A stretch of DNA of 64,000 bases from Prevotella sp. MA2016 (GTDB lineage Bacteria > Bacteroidota > Bacteroidia > Bacteroidales > Bacteroidaceae). The translations under genes and the position numbers were made by a program. Each line of letters begins with the position of its first letter. Positions within the stretch are counted from its first letter, which is position 1. The notes under the pieces are model-generated. The model was given only the letters and a program-made list of their open reading frames with translations, ran no database searches and was not told the DNA's origin. Below are positions 7,566-16,170 of the stretch, piece by piece. The stretch is from NCBI RefSeq assembly GCF_000619825.1, contig NZ_KK211036.1, forward strand, positions 367,787 to 431,786. Reading direction: 5' to 3'.

Positions 7566-8315
7566 TTATTTCTTTGATAGTTTGCGGAGATTGGCTGCTT
7601 CTTTGGCTAGTGTGTCGAGCTCTGTGAGCGCGCGCCAAGTGTCCGTTTTTAGGATTGATTCTTCTTTAGTGATATCGCCACCTGTCAGCGCACGAATCAT
7701 TGCGTTTGTGGTGTCGCGTAGCTGCTGGTATGTGTTGGTTTGAGGCGTGCCGAGAAGGTTCGAAGAGTCGTTGCTTGCGGGCTGGTAGAAGTTTGGGAAC
7801 TCCCTTGCAAAGTACTGTTTGATTGCGGCCATCCAGTAGAAGATTCCGATGAGGTGTGCCTTGTCGGCCTTCACTATATCGCTTCTATAAAGTACTTTTG
7901 CTATTTGTTGTAACAGATTGTTTTCTTGTGTTTTAAGATAACCTTGAAAAAGGTTTTCTATAAGTATGAATTGCTCGAACGGAAGCTGCTCGAAGCAGGC
8001 TGAAACGGCGCGGTGCTTACCGATTCGTGAGATGCGAACGGGCATCTGCGGGATGGAGTCCAGAAAGCCGAGAGTAGTTGTGGCTTGTTGGATTTGGCTG
8101 GCTGTAAGGATGACTTTCCTGCGGCCAGACTTGATGATAAATCTGCTGTATTGAAGGGCTGATAGGATTTTCAGACCGTTCCATTTTAAGAGGCAGATTG
8201 TCTTGATTTCTTCAGATGAGAAATCGCTGGCGAACAAGCTATACACCAGGTGTAGTTGCTTGTCGGTGAGTTTGTCCCAGGAGGTGGGGAGTGTGATATT
8301 AAAAACTGCTTTCAT
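7566..8315 (-). CDS. Phage protein (249 aa), unknown
   Basis: Mostly helical protein starting MKAVFNITLPTSWDKLTDKQLHLVYSLFAS. It lies two genes upstream of the gp10-like protein, a position often held by tail or connector accessory proteins, but no motif supports a specific function. A promoter-like TACCTTCG lies 14-21 bp upstream of the start on the minus strand, so the three tail-side genes may be separately transcribed. The 47-bp gap before it is unusual in this tightly packed operon. Confidence 0.65.
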   Translation of the reverse strand: MKAVFNITLPTSWDKLTDKQLHLVYSLFASDFSSEEIKTICLLKWNGLKILSALQYSRFIIKSGRRKVILTASQIQQATTTLGFLDSIPQMPVRISRIGKHRAVSACFEQLPFEQFILIENLFQGYLKTQENNLLQQIAKVLYRSDIVKADKAHLIGIFYWMAAIKQYFAREFPNFYQPASNDSSNLLGTPQTNTYQQLRDTTNAMIRALTGGDITKEESILKTDTWRALTELDTLAKEAANLRKLSKK

Positions 8316-8362
8316 GCCGCGAAGGTACGAAAGCAGTTTGTATGGGGAAAAGACAATCTATA

Positions 8363-9136
8363 TTATTCCTGTTTTTTATGAGACTCCCATGTTTGGTGGA
8401 GCTTATTCCATTTCTCGCTATGGGCACCCAGAGCACCTATTTGGCGCGGGTGGGCTAATGGGAGAACGTTTACGGTGTGGCCGTCGACTGTGGCTGCAGT
8501 TATGGTACCATATCCATACAACTCTACATATTCCTGCAGGGATTTATAGGGAACTTCTGCCACAGCGTTTAAGAATTGAGCGATGGGGATATCGCCGAGG
8601 AGGACTAATAGGCTAGCCTTGGATTCCTTAAGTTCTGAAACGATTTCTTGGCGTCTCTTGTCATCGCAGAATACTGTTGGCCGTTTTGGTATGGTCACTT
8701 CATTGAGGCCATACTTCTCTATTAACGGGTTATATTCTTTCTCGATCACTTTTGCCTGGCCGTCGTTGATGCGTGTCTCTGGAAGAAGGTCGCACAACCA
8801 TGCGTCTTTCCTTGTGCAACCAAGGGCACCAAGGATATGTTCATCGAGGACCTTGGCTGAAGGGCCGTTGAGATGTTCTCCGGCCGGTTCCAACGTTCCA
8901 ACTTCTGTAGGAATCTGTATCTTTGATATGATTTCCTTTGCTTCTTGGATGTTTCCGTCCCAGAAGATGCGTGGTTCACTTGCAACAGCCAAAGCTGGAC
9001 ATATAGTCTTGCCGTCTTTTTTCCAACGCGCATGAACTGCACTTGCATAGACACCAAGAACGAAAATTTTCTTGGGCGTGCGGTCTTGCTGAACTAGCGG
9101 ATGAACTTCTTGACCAAAGGGGTGTAAATAATTCAT
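8363..9136 (-). CDS. Uracil-DNA glycosylase superfamily-like protein
   Basis: 257 residues. The pattern fits the uracil-DNA glycosylase fold: an early IFVLGVYASAVHARW segment resembling the GxxP/GxY water-activating loop, a central LLVLLGDIPIAQFLNAV strand, and a late NVLPLAHPRQIG segment resembling the H-P-S/R DNA-intercalating motif. Such proteins either excise uracil or, in some phages, act as inactive relatives. The typical catalytic Asp/Asn cannot be confirmed by eye. It starts 14 bp after the cassette gene at 9151-10476 and continues into the tail-side genes. Confidence 0.6.
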   Translation of the reverse strand: MNYLHPFGQEVHPLVQQDRTPKKIFVLGVYASAVHARWKKDGKTICPALAVASEPRIFWDGNIQEAKEIISKIQIPTEVGTLEPAGEHLNGPSAKVLDEHILGALGCTRKDAWLCDLLPETRINDGQAKVIEKEYNPLIEKYGLNEVTIPKRPTVFCDDKRRQEIVSELKESKASLLVLLGDIPIAQFLNAVAEVPYKSLQEYVELYGYGTITAATVDGHTVNVLPLAHPRQIGALGAHSEKWNKLHQTWESHKKQE

Positions 9137-9150
9137 GATTCTATTTTTAA

Positions 9151-10476
9151 TTATTCTAATAGTAACTTTCTGCCATCTTCTGTATGTAATAATGGAATTA
9201 ACTTACTCAATAATTTGTGCAGATAGTCTCTTTGTAACTCTTTTGAACCATAATCTCTCCTCATTGCCATTCCTGCAATATATTTGTGTGCAGTTTGATA
9301 CTGACAAAAATAGCATAGTTCACTTTCCTTGTAATCCAACTTTATGTTCAATTCTTTATTAATTAGCTTTATCAGGAATTCATTAGGAGAAAAATTGTAT
9401 TCAGTGGAAAATAGCACTGTATATTCTAACCAACCACGATCATCTCTTCCTACTCTGTTTTCTCCATCTTCAAAACATGTTGCTTTTATACTCAAAATAA
9501 AATTGAGAAGTGCACGAACTTTATAATCTAACAGGGCTTCTTCTTTGTATCTTTTGGAACTTGTCTGATATTTAAACCCTTCAATAATCTTCTCTTGATT
9601 ATATAATTCAAAAATGTGAAAATATAATTTTCTTTGAAGGAATCTTTTTAAAGAATCCGCATCATACTTTGTGTAACATGGCAAATTCAATAGTTTTCCT
9701 TTATATTGGATATGATTATCGATCTCGTAAACATGTAGTTCCGATTCAATGATTTGGCCTAATAGATTTGAAAGATAATAGTTTGCTATTTTATTATCAT
9801 CAGAGTTAATGATAATATAGCAAGTAACATCATCATTGCTATAAACATGAGGGGGGTGATTCTCTATTTCTATATTGACGAAATAAATCATGTTCAGTAC
9901 ATCGTTTAAATTTATTGAAAAATAGTCTGAATCTGTATTGCATTTTTGACCAAATAACGTGTCGAAATACCTGAAATTTATTTTTTTCGTTTCAATATCC
10001 TTTTCAATGATTCTGTTAAGCTCTGGAACTATTATTTGAAAAAATAAAGCAACAGGGTTATTCCTTTTATTATTAATTCGTCCGTTATCAAATGTTATAA
10101 GTTCAGAGGACATAAATATATGTTCCTTAGGTCGCCTTGCTGATGTGTATTCTATATTATGATCATACAAAATAGTATGTATTTTATATTTAAAATATAT
10201 TGTCTTCAGATGATCTGAATAGTAAGCCATTCTCACTTCGTTGGTTATTACCTCTATCTTAGTTATTTTAATATTCTTAATCATTATATCAGCATCAATT
10301 TTTTCTTTCGTTTTGATGTTGATGTACCCTATGATGCATTTATAGGAATCGTTATTGTCTCGTAAAATTTCGACAAACGGAATGTCTGAACAACAGAATT
10401 CATAACTTTGAAAAACCTCATCTAAGTTAGATGTGTTTGTCACTTCTATTATTTCTTGATTATTAATAAGAATCAT
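9151..10476 (-). CDS. Unknown AT-rich protein (441 aa) of a divergent cassette
   Basis: Unrecognised. It is beta-rich in the first third, then helical, with a Cys pair in the region SELCYFCQYQTAHKYIAG and a helical end. Base composition is much more AT-rich than flanking phage genes, which suggests recent transfer. The start is placed at 10476: the longer frame to 10506 would begin inside the -7 box (TATATTTG, minus strand, 10504-10511). It is divergent from the HEPN-like gene at 10582. Defence or another accessory function is inference from that arrangement. Confidence 0.65.
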   Translation of the reverse strand: MILINNQEIIEVTNTSNLDEVFQSYEFCCSDIPFVEILRDNNDSYKCIIGYINIKTKEKIDADIMIKNIKITKIEVITNEVRMAYYSDHLKTIYFKYKIHTILYDHNIEYTSARRPKEHIFMSSELITFDNGRINNKRNNPVALFFQIIVPELNRIIEKDIETKKINFRYFDTLFGQKCNTDSDYFSINLNDVLNMIYFVNIEIENHPPHVYSNDDVTCYIIINSDDNKIANYYLSNLLGQIIESELHVYEIDNHIQYKGKLLNLPCYTKYDADSLKRFLQRKLYFHIFELYNQEKIIEGFKYQTSSKRYKEEALLDYKVRALLNFILSIKATCFEDGENRVGRDDRGWLEYTVLFSTEYNFSPNEFLIKLINKELNIKLDYKESELCYFCQYQTAHKYIAGMAMRRDYGSKELQRDYLHKLLSKLIPLLHTEDGRKLLLE

Positions 10477-10503
10477 ATAACGCCCATAAATGTTATTTTG
10501 GGG

Positions 10504-10561
10504 CAAATATACAAAAAATCCGCTTAAATTAGTTAAAAATATAATTATTTTTGTATATTTG
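10504..10561. promoter_or_regulatory. Back-to-back promoters of the divergent cassette
   Basis: TTTTTTGTATATTTGC on the minus strand (-7 at 10504-10511) and TTTTTGTATATTTGC on the plus strand (-7 at 10554-10561) are near-identical promoters facing outwards 42 bp apart. Balanced divergent expression of the two flanking genes is expected. Starts of both genes were chosen downstream of these boxes. Confidence 0.75.
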
Positions 10562-10581
10562 CGACCATTAATTGTAATAAT

Positions 10582-11304
10582 ATGAAGAAAGCAAAGTACA
10601 AAAGAAAGAAACGACGCAATTCACAGGTCATTAGGAGAATAAGAAAAAATACGAGAAAACAGGTAGAAAAAGAATTCTACCTTATGTCGAAGTATGATAT
10701 TGATAACAAATGCCTATTTGTTCCTCCTTTGAAAGTAACTGATACGCTTTTCAAGGACCAAGGAATTACAACTCTTGACGAACAAGAGAGTCATGATACT
10801 CAAAGCCAGCTTGAACATGATGAAATCTATTATCAGAATGGCTATGCTAGTGCAGCAGCTTTAATGTTAAATCTGATAAAGAATTCGAGTAACAGGATTG
10901 TGCGTGAGAGCTATATTAATCCGGCTATGTTTTGTTTTCGTCAGTTTCTCGAACTCTCAATGAAAGATTCTATATTAAAGTATAGACATATGAGAAAAGA
11001 GGGCAATAAAAGTGAGCCGAATATTGAGGGTCACAATCTAGTAAAACTATGGGAAGGACTAAAATTATATTTGTCTGATTCTGATGAAGAAATTCAAAGC
11101 ATCGACAACCTGGTTAAAGAATTTCAAGAAGTTGATACTGGTACAGCATTTAGATATAATAGATATTTGCAGCATCAAAACGGAGGAAAAGAGAAGTTTG
11201 CAAAGATAGATAGTGATACATTGTATACCCGCATGCTCCAAATGTATAGATTTTTTGAAGGAGTTAACGAACATGCAATAATAACACTGGAAGAACAATT
11301 TTAA
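10582..11304 (+). CDS. HEPN-like helical protein (240 aa)
   Basis: The N-terminus is very basic (MKKAKYKRKKRRNSQVIRR), followed by an acidic helical region. The core resembles HEPN-type folds: FCFRQFLELSMKDSIL (about 117-132), a charged linker, then a GHNLVKLWEGL helix (about 151-161); the FRQ..LEL..K / H.L..LW pattern is common in HEPN proteins next to toxin-antitoxin or defence genes. The canonical R-x4-6-H catalytic motif is not obvious. It has its own promoter and a terminator at 11327-11363. Function is inference. Confidence 0.6.
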   Translation: MKKAKYKRKKRRNSQVIRRIRKNTRKQVEKEFYLMSKYDIDNKCLFVPPLKVTDTLFKDQGITTLDEQESHDTQSQLEHDEIYYQNGYASAAALMLNLIKNSSNRIVRESYINPAMFCFRQFLELSMKDSILKYRHMRKEGNKSEPNIEGHNLVKLWEGLKLYLSDSDEEIQSIDNLVKEFQEVDTGTAFRYNRYLQHQNGGKEKFAKIDSDTLYTRMLQMYRFFEGVNEHAIITLEEQF

Positions 11305-11326
11305 AATAATAGATGTCTGATATTAA

Positions 11327-11363
11327 ATCATCCGCTTAAAACCAGTAAGCGGATGATTTTTTA
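11327..11363 (+). terminator. Terminator between cassette and connector gene
   Basis: 11-bp stem ATCATCCGCTT (11327-11337) with AAGCGGATGAT (11347-11357) and a T tract at 11358-11363. It ends the plus-strand HEPN-like transcript. The minus-strand gene at 11336-12154 ends inside the same hairpin, so the element also serves as its 3' end, showing how neatly the cassette is insulated. Confidence 0.85.
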
Positions 11364-12154
11364 TTGTTTTGGAATGTTTTTGGGGTGTAAAGTTCGGCAA
11401 CTGGGGACGAATGCCAGGCGGGGAATACGTCTTTGTGCTCACGGATGATGGTGACTAGGTCGTAGTAGCACTGATTGTTTACTTGGATGTCGGTGAGGAG
11501 CTGGAGTTCGTAGGACTGGAGCGCTTTTATTACCTGCTCTTCGATTGCGGTCGCGTAGCGGAAATTCGTCAGGGTGTGGTGACGGAAGATGTCCATCTGC
11601 TCGTGGGAGAAATATGTTTCTGCTAGGACGTTCTCGATTTTTATTAATCGAGCGTGGAGTGACTGGAACTTCTGCCAGAGCTGATCATTTATGTTCAGCC
11701 GGCGGCAGAGGTGGAAGTTGGGGAAGAGCGTTGAAGCAAAGTATTTGCCTGGAACGCTTTGCTGCCAGGCTTCGATAGAGGCGAGGCGGTGGAGGAGTTG
11801 CTCGACGTTTGCGTCGCGCAGGGCCTCGATGGAGTGCTGCAGGCGCTCAATGCGCTCCCGTGAAGCGGGTGCGATGGTGGGTGTGTTCACGATGCCGAAT
11901 CCGTTCGGAGTCAGGATGAGGTCGAGTGATGGAATGGCTGAGAGAAATGCGTGGTACACCACGATTTTCTCGAAGATGTCAGTTGCGGCCTCACTGAGCT
12001 GCAGGTCTGCGGGGACGTAGTTTTCGTGGGCCCATTCTTCAGCTGTGGTGATGTATGGGGCCAGGGTGTCTTCGAGCGATGGTTCACCTTCGACTGAAGG
12101 GAGAACGTGGGGAATGAGTGAGCGAAGTTTCTCTTCGGTGATGATTGTATTCAT
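11336..12154 (-). CDS. Head-tail connector-like phage protein (272 aa)
   Basis: Starts MNTIITEEKLRSLIPHVLPSVEGEPSLEDTL. Its start overlaps the portal stop by 4 bp (ATGA, 12151-12154). Proteins of this size and start, directly after portal-like genes, are common in Bacteroidales phages and are usually described as connector-like (DUF6712-type); that assignment is from memory and context, not a motif. The body is helical, with an acidic middle and a basic end (KTFQNNKKSSAYWF). Confidence 0.6.
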   Translation of the reverse strand: MNTIITEEKLRSLIPHVLPSVEGEPSLEDTLAPYITTAEEWAHENYVPADLQLSEAATDIFEKIVVYHAFLSAIPSLDLILTPNGFGIVNTPTIAPASRERIERLQHSIEALRDANVEQLLHRLASIEAWQQSVPGKYFASTLFPNFHLCRRLNINDQLWQKFQSLHARLIKIENVLAETYFSHEQMDIFRHHTLTNFRYATAIEEQVIKALQSYELQLLTDIQVNNQCYYDLVTIIREHKDVFPAWHSSPVAELYTPKTFQNNKKSSAYWF

Positions 12155-13473
12155 GATTCTATTGTGACTTGTTTGGCGTCTTTGTTTTCGTCTAGGGTGG
12201 TGAGCTGGATGAATGGGATTTGGGGAGTGACGTTTGTCCAGCCGTTGTAACTGATTATGATTTTGTGAACGGTGAAGAGCAGGTCGTGATAGGGCTTTTG
12301 GAGGGCTTGGGCGATGGTGTAGAGTTCACGTTTGTCGCTACCGGAGTTGTTCGTCTGGGTCTTGCCCGGAACAGAACCGACAAGGTTCGAATGTACGCGC
12401 ATCGTGAAGCACACCATGTTCACAGCTTCTATGATGTCTGTGGACCAGTCACCGCCCTCCTTGTCTGTCTCAACTTTGTTGATTACCACGTCGTGCTGCT
12501 CGTCACCGTTAGGGTTGATATAGAATGTAGAGAAGAGTACCTTACCAGAGTTTTCCATGCCTGTGAGGAAGTTGATGATTTTCTCTTTCTCCTCCACTAC
12601 CCTATCCTGCTGCTTCTTGCGGTCGGTGATGCCTTCTGCTTTGAAGATGCCGTCCCAGAAGCGGTTGGCTATCTCGATGTGATATTTGATAGGCGCTGAG
12701 TTCTTCAGCTTTGCTTCTTTGGCTATACCAATGAGCTTTTTGATATTATACCAGTTGCCTTTGAACAAGGCCCCATAATACGGGATGGGATAATAGGTAC
12801 TGTCGGGAGTCGGAACCCGGCTGACGATAGCAAATTTGCGCGTAGCAGTCTTTGGCCGCTTGCCCTTGGCCGCCTGGAGTCGCTCCTGCAGGTCGGCCCA
12901 TGGAGCTTGCTGATTGAGGAGTTCGATTTTCTCTACGTCTTCCTTGCGGGAGATAGACTTCCGCCAGTTGGCGTAGAGAATATAGGGAATACGCCCGTCT
13001 GATTGAGCAGGTGCGAAACGGCAGTAGCATGCTTCTTTGCGAAGGATGCGTACGATACGGGATCCGTCGGCATTGAGGATGATGACCGAGACACAAAAGG
13101 CGAAGTGTTTGATATCCTGGCAGACTCCGAGGAAGTAAGAAGCGAGGTCGTTGTCCATCAGGAAGCCTTCAACCTCATTTTTGATGTTGGACGCAGCTTC
13201 CTGTGTGTTATACATCAGTCCGGAGCCATAGCAGACTTCAGCGTTGAAGAGCTGGCAGGTAGAGAGAGTCTCGTCCGAGTCAATGAGTTCAAGGATTCGG
13301 TACGGCAGCTGGTTGTCCGCTCCCCATGGCATATACTGATAGCCGTCGGCTATCGTCTGGGGTGTGGTGTCCTGTTGCTCTTTGAATACTTCAGAGGTGC
13401 TGACGGTGAAGGCTGCACTTGCGTTCAGGCTTGGTATATCTTCGACAGAGTTGAAGGAAACGTTGTAATTCAT
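12151..13473 (-). CDS. Phage portal-like protein (440 aa)
   Basis: Forms the ring through which DNA enters the head, if the call is right. Features seen in Bacteroidales portal-type proteins are the early YQYMPWGADNQLPYRILELI, a GSGLMYN turn, FYINPNGDEQHDVVINKVET and the GKTQTNNSGSDKRELYTIAQALQKPYHDLLFTVHKII helix. The 440-residue length fits. The promoter -7 box TACCTTTG lies 17 bp upstream (13491-13498). It is unusually far (12 kb) from the large terminase. Confidence 0.7.
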   Translation of the reverse strand: MNYNVSFNSVEDIPSLNASAAFTVSTSEVFKEQQDTTPQTIADGYQYMPWGADNQLPYRILELIDSDETLSTCQLFNAEVCYGSGLMYNTQEAASNIKNEVEGFLMDNDLASYFLGVCQDIKHFAFCVSVIILNADGSRIVRILRKEACYCRFAPAQSDGRIPYILYANWRKSISRKEDVEKIELLNQQAPWADLQERLQAAKGKRPKTATRKFAIVSRVPTPDSTYYPIPYYGALFKGNWYNIKKLIGIAKEAKLKNSAPIKYHIEIANRFWDGIFKAEGITDRKKQQDRVVEEKEKIINFLTGMENSGKVLFSTFYINPNGDEQHDVVINKVETDKEGGDWSTDIIEAVNMVCFTMRVHSNLVGSVPGKTQTNNSGSDKRELYTIAQALQKPYHDLLFTVHKIIISYNGWTNVTPQIPFIQLTTLDENKDAKQVTIES

Positions 13474-13490
13474 ATCTTTGTTTTTTGGAG

Positions 13491-13527
13491 CAAAGGTAAG
13501 AAACAGGCGACATGTCTAAAAAGACAT
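13491..13527 (-). promoter_or_regulatory. Portal promoter with a perfect small palindrome
   Basis: TACCTTTG (minus strand, 13491-13498) precedes the portal gene. Fourteen bp further upstream is ATGTCTAAAAAGACAT (13512-13527), a perfect 6-bp inverted repeat placed over the -33 position; it lacks a T tract and so looks more like an operator than a terminator. Directly upstream lies the structured element that ends near 13565. Confidence 0.5.
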
Positions 13528-13564
13528 CATATCTCAATGATCTTATACCTACTTTTTAGGGATT

Positions 13565-13948
13565 AAAAAATAGTGATAGCCCGAATGGACTACCACTGGT
13601 TTTCGATTTTATAAACAACGGTCATCATATCTTTAATGGCCGCGAAATAATGTGCTCTTCTCAGGGGACATTATCTTTGGGTATATCTTTGCTAGTGGCT
13701 TTGTCTAATAAAAAGAACGTGGACTTGCGTATCCCACATTCTTGCACCTTGGTTCCGGAAATGACCTTGCATATAGAACATGAGACGACAAGTCCACGTA
13801 TAGGTACGTGAACCGTCGTACTCCGCCTTGTATGCTGTTTGAATTTTCCGGATTCAGGTGCACAAGACAGAAGCGCGCCGCTTCGATTTCAACATGTAGA
13901 CTGCTTCCTGCTTTTGCATTGGCAGTATGATGGCTCTACGCCAATCAT
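13565..13948 (-). ncRNA. Candidate structured RNA with promoter and terminator
   Basis: No protein-coding gene is evident between the portal and the small gene at 14017. On the minus strand a -7 box TACCTTTG (13953-13960) is followed by a 19-codon micro-frame starting MIGVEPSYCQCKSRKQSTC, then a long-range 10-bp pairing (CGTGGACTTG with CAAGTCCACG, about 13727-13799) with T-rich sequence after it, and finally GTGGTAGTCC-ATTC-GGGCTATCAC plus a T run (13566-13592), a good terminator. This architecture suggests one or two untranslated structured transcripts. The -33 box is poor. Function unknown. Confidence 0.4.
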
Positions 13949-14016
13949 GGTGCAAAGGTACACAATTTTTCTGATAATCAGTACTTTCCGGCCGAAAAAG
14001 TGCTGATTGGGTAGTG

Positions 14017-14247
14017 TCAAAAGAACACTTCCATGCCGTTGAGCATGAAGATTTGGCACTCTCGAGTCTGTCGGATTTGATTGGAGTTGAGGAGTTTGAA
14101 CTTGCGTGTACCTTTGTAGTGGTCGTACTTGATGCAGACGCATCTATGCCACTCCTGGATCTCGCCCTTAGATGTCCAGAGACGGATGTCAACTGGGTCG
14201 GGGCGGTTGAGGATGAGGCGGGATGTTGAGATGTGGATGGAGTTCAT
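14017..14247 (-). CDS. Small phage protein (76 aa)
   Basis: Starts MNSIHISTSRLILNRPDPVDIRLWTSKGEIQEW and continues as a compact, basic, beta-rich protein ending MLNGMEVFF. The phrase IRLWTSKGEIQEW, with HRCVCIKYDHYKGTRKFKLL, looks like a real conserved small protein rather than a shadow frame, and it lies 38 bp after the 339-residue gene on the same strand. Function unknown. Confidence 0.6.
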   Translation of the reverse strand: MNSIHISTSRLILNRPDPVDIRLWTSKGEIQEWHRCVCIKYDHYKGTRKFKLLNSNQIRQTRECQIFMLNGMEVFF

Positions 14248-14285
14248 GAAGAGTTGAAAAGTTGAAGAATTGAAGAGTGGAAGTT

Positions 14286-15305
14286 TTATTCTATAAATTC
14301 TTTATTGTCGGCGTACTGCCAGGTGAACTTTAGGCGGATGGGAGTAGCGTTGTCGTTAGTGAATTCTGGGCTGGTTTCGGTGATAAGGACGGGGGTGTAA
14401 GTGCCAGCAGATACTTCTCTTGTGATTTCGTGGGAAGTGAAGAGTTGCGTCAGGAACTGCGCCTCTGAGAGTGTGAGCGGTGACGTCTCCACTTCGTGTT
14501 TGACTTTGACGGTCGTATCGTAATAAGAAACCTTATTACCACATACTGCTTCTGAACGGTCGATCTCCGTTTTTGAAGTAGTGGCGCCGAAAAGGCAGAC
14601 CGTTTCCCACAAATTAAAATTCCCTTTGAATTGGAAGGTATCTGATGGCGTGTCCGAAGAGAAATAGATGTTGAACTCCCGACCATCGAGATAATAATAT
14701 GCCCGATGTATGGTGGCGTCGAGAATGTTTCGCTGCGCCAACAACTCCTCGAGCTTCGCATAACTAGCATCTGTTGGTATGATTTTGGGAGCGTCCGACT
14801 GTTTGTTGCCAAACGTGTATGTGGCAGTAATTATTTCTCTCGATGACGGGATGGTATAATAGATGTCGCAGTAGTGGTACACCTGCTTGTAGGGCATGGC
14901 ATAGTTGTAGAGCGAAAAAGGGCATGACCGTGACAGCAATGCGCTTTTCCTTGTGGATAGGAAGCTCTTGGTCAGCTGTTGCTCGGACCCGCTGAGCGAC
15001 TTCAGGCGACTGTATATCACGATGACGTTGCCCGTATTGTAGGTAAAGTTCTCATAATCCTTGACTGTCAGCAGGAATTTGGCGATGGCCAGATCCTTTT
15101 GGAGCATGGCCGCTTCGACGATGGAGCGGATGTCACGAACGTAAGCCTTCAGTCCGTAAATATAGTACGGCGAAGAAAACACCTCCACCTCGTTGATGGT
15201 GATGGTGACGGTAACCTGCGGTGTGAGTGATTCGATTTCAACTTCGTCCGGTAAGTCTGCAGACAGGTAAGGCCCTGAGAACTTGGTGTTGATGATTGTT
15301 GCCAT
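14286..15305 (-). CDS. Phage structural-type protein (339 aa), unknown
   Basis: Beta-rich throughout (LTPQVTVTITINEVEVFSSP, NTGNVIVIYSRL, KVKHEVETSPLTLSEAQFL, YTPVLITETSPEF), as in virion or adhesion modules. No family motif is recognised. Its promoter (-7 TATCTTTG, minus strand, 15322-15329) is 16 bp upstream, so it begins a transcription unit toward the portal. By position it belongs to the second virion block; host-attachment or tail roles are possible but unproven. Confidence 0.6.
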   Translation of the reverse strand: MATIINTKFSGPYLSADLPDEVEIESLTPQVTVTITINEVEVFSSPYYIYGLKAYVRDIRSIVEAAMLQKDLAIAKFLLTVKDYENFTYNTGNVIVIYSRLKSLSGSEQQLTKSFLSTRKSALLSRSCPFSLYNYAMPYKQVYHYCDIYYTIPSSREIITATYTFGNKQSDAPKIIPTDASYAKLEELLAQRNILDATIHRAYYYLDGREFNIYFSSDTPSDTFQFKGNFNLWETVCLFGATTSKTEIDRSEAVCGNKVSYYDTTVKVKHEVETSPLTLSEAQFLTQLFTSHEITREVSAGTYTPVLITETSPEFTNDNATPIRLKFTWQYADNKEFIE

Positions 15306-15402
15306 AGAAATATTTTTGCTGCAAAGATAAATAAAGGTTAATCCTTGAAAAAAGACAGCGGGATATTTGTAAATTCGGTGGATTGTTTGTACTTTTGCAG
15401 TA

Positions 15403-15498
15403 TCATAAAAAAGATTTTAATGGTTAAGGTTTATGGTTGATTAATATAGTTTTTTTTAAGTTAATGATTGAAGGTTCGTTGTGAAACGAGCCTTTTTT
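15403..15498 (+). ncRNA. Orphan short transcript, MVKVYG family, copy 1 (in the phage)
   Basis: Promoter TTTG 15366-15369, 20-bp spacer, TACTTTTG 15390-15397. The transcript carries a six-codon frame MVKVYG-stop (15420-15440) and ends in a 10-bp stem AAGGTTCGTT closed by GTGA (15471-15494) and a T6 tract. Nearly the same sequence occurs at 47966-48063 and 49786-49877. No gene follows on this strand, so it is not an obvious leader. Boundaries are inferred from the promoter and terminator. Confidence 0.7.
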
Positions 15499-15546
15499 CA
15501 TGGTGTTAATTGATAGCCTTCCTTATTGGAAAGCTATCAATTCTTG

Positions 15547-15909
15547 CTATGGCTCTGGAGTCATCTGAACCACCTTGGGCTCTTTCTTGGCGCGAGGCTT
15601 GCGCTGCTTCTTAGGCTTTTCTTCAGCCTCAGGCTGCTGTGCTTCCTGCTCTGCAGGCTGCTCAGCTTCTGCAGCCTTTTCAGCTGCTTCAGCTTTCAGC
15701 TTTGCTATCTCTTCTGAGAGCGCCTTGAGAGAATCATCATCGATACGACAACCTGACTGCTTCTTGAGCATGAAGGCGAAACGCATGGCTTTGTAGGCAC
15801 TCTTGCAATAGGCCTTGCACTCTTCTTCACCTGTGAAGGCAACTGCCCATACATTGTTCTCACTCTTGTTAGACTTCACTACTGTAACGATAATAACTTT
15901 TGCTTCCAT
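15547..15909 (-). CDS. Small protein with Glu/Ala helix and Lys/Pro-rich tail (120 aa)
   Basis: An N-terminal compact domain (MEAKVIIVTVVKSNKSENNVWAVAF then Cys-containing helices) is followed by a long Ala/Glu coiled-coil-like segment (about 64-95) and a basic, proline-rich tail (KKQRKPRAKKEPKVVQ) like nucleic-acid-binding tails. It lies 39 bp after the 73-residue gene upstream, forming an operon pair. Could be a DNA-associated phage protein; function is not known. Confidence 0.6.
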   Translation of the reverse strand: MEAKVIIVTVVKSNKSENNVWAVAFTGEEECKAYCKSAYKAMRFAFMLKKQSGCRIDDDSLKALSEEIAKLKAEAAEKAAEAEQPAEQEAQQPEAEEKPKKQRKPRAKKEPKVVQMTPEP

Positions 15910-15948
15910 AATTGTAATTTTTAAATTGTTATACTTGATGTTATTGAT

Positions 15949-16170
15949 TTATGCTCTGTAAACTTCGATGTAAGTGATATCTGCCATCAGATCATTGGCC
16001 ATCTGCTCTGCTATCTCTGTGGCTTTAGCAAATGTATCAGCCTCGACCTCATATTCATAATATTCACCATCCTCACAATTGACAACTACATTGTAGATAT
16101 TGCCTGGATAATAGCGCTTGCTGTATAACCTGCTGTGAGTGAAAACCGATGTTTGTACATTCTGTGTCAT
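15949..16170 (-). CDS. Small hypothetical protein (73 aa)
   Basis: Starts MTQNVQTSVFTHSRLYSKRYYPG and has an acidic centre with repeated Tyr/Glu (NCEDGEYYEYEVEADTF), a helix (AKATEIAEQMANDL) and a final strand (ITYIEVYRA). The start at 16170 is chosen because the longer frame to 16242 adds only a Lys-rich low-complexity extension with no ribosome site. Paired with the next gene (15547-15909). Unrecognised family. Confidence 0.6.
   Translation of the reverse strand: MTQNVQTSVFTHSRLYSKRYYPGNIYNVVVNCEDGEYYEYEVEADTFAKATEIAEQMANDLMADITYIEVYRA

Noticed and set aside
9151..10506. Start of the 451-codon frame at 10506
   Set aside because: That start lies inside the -7 promoter box, so it would not be transcribed; 10476 is used.
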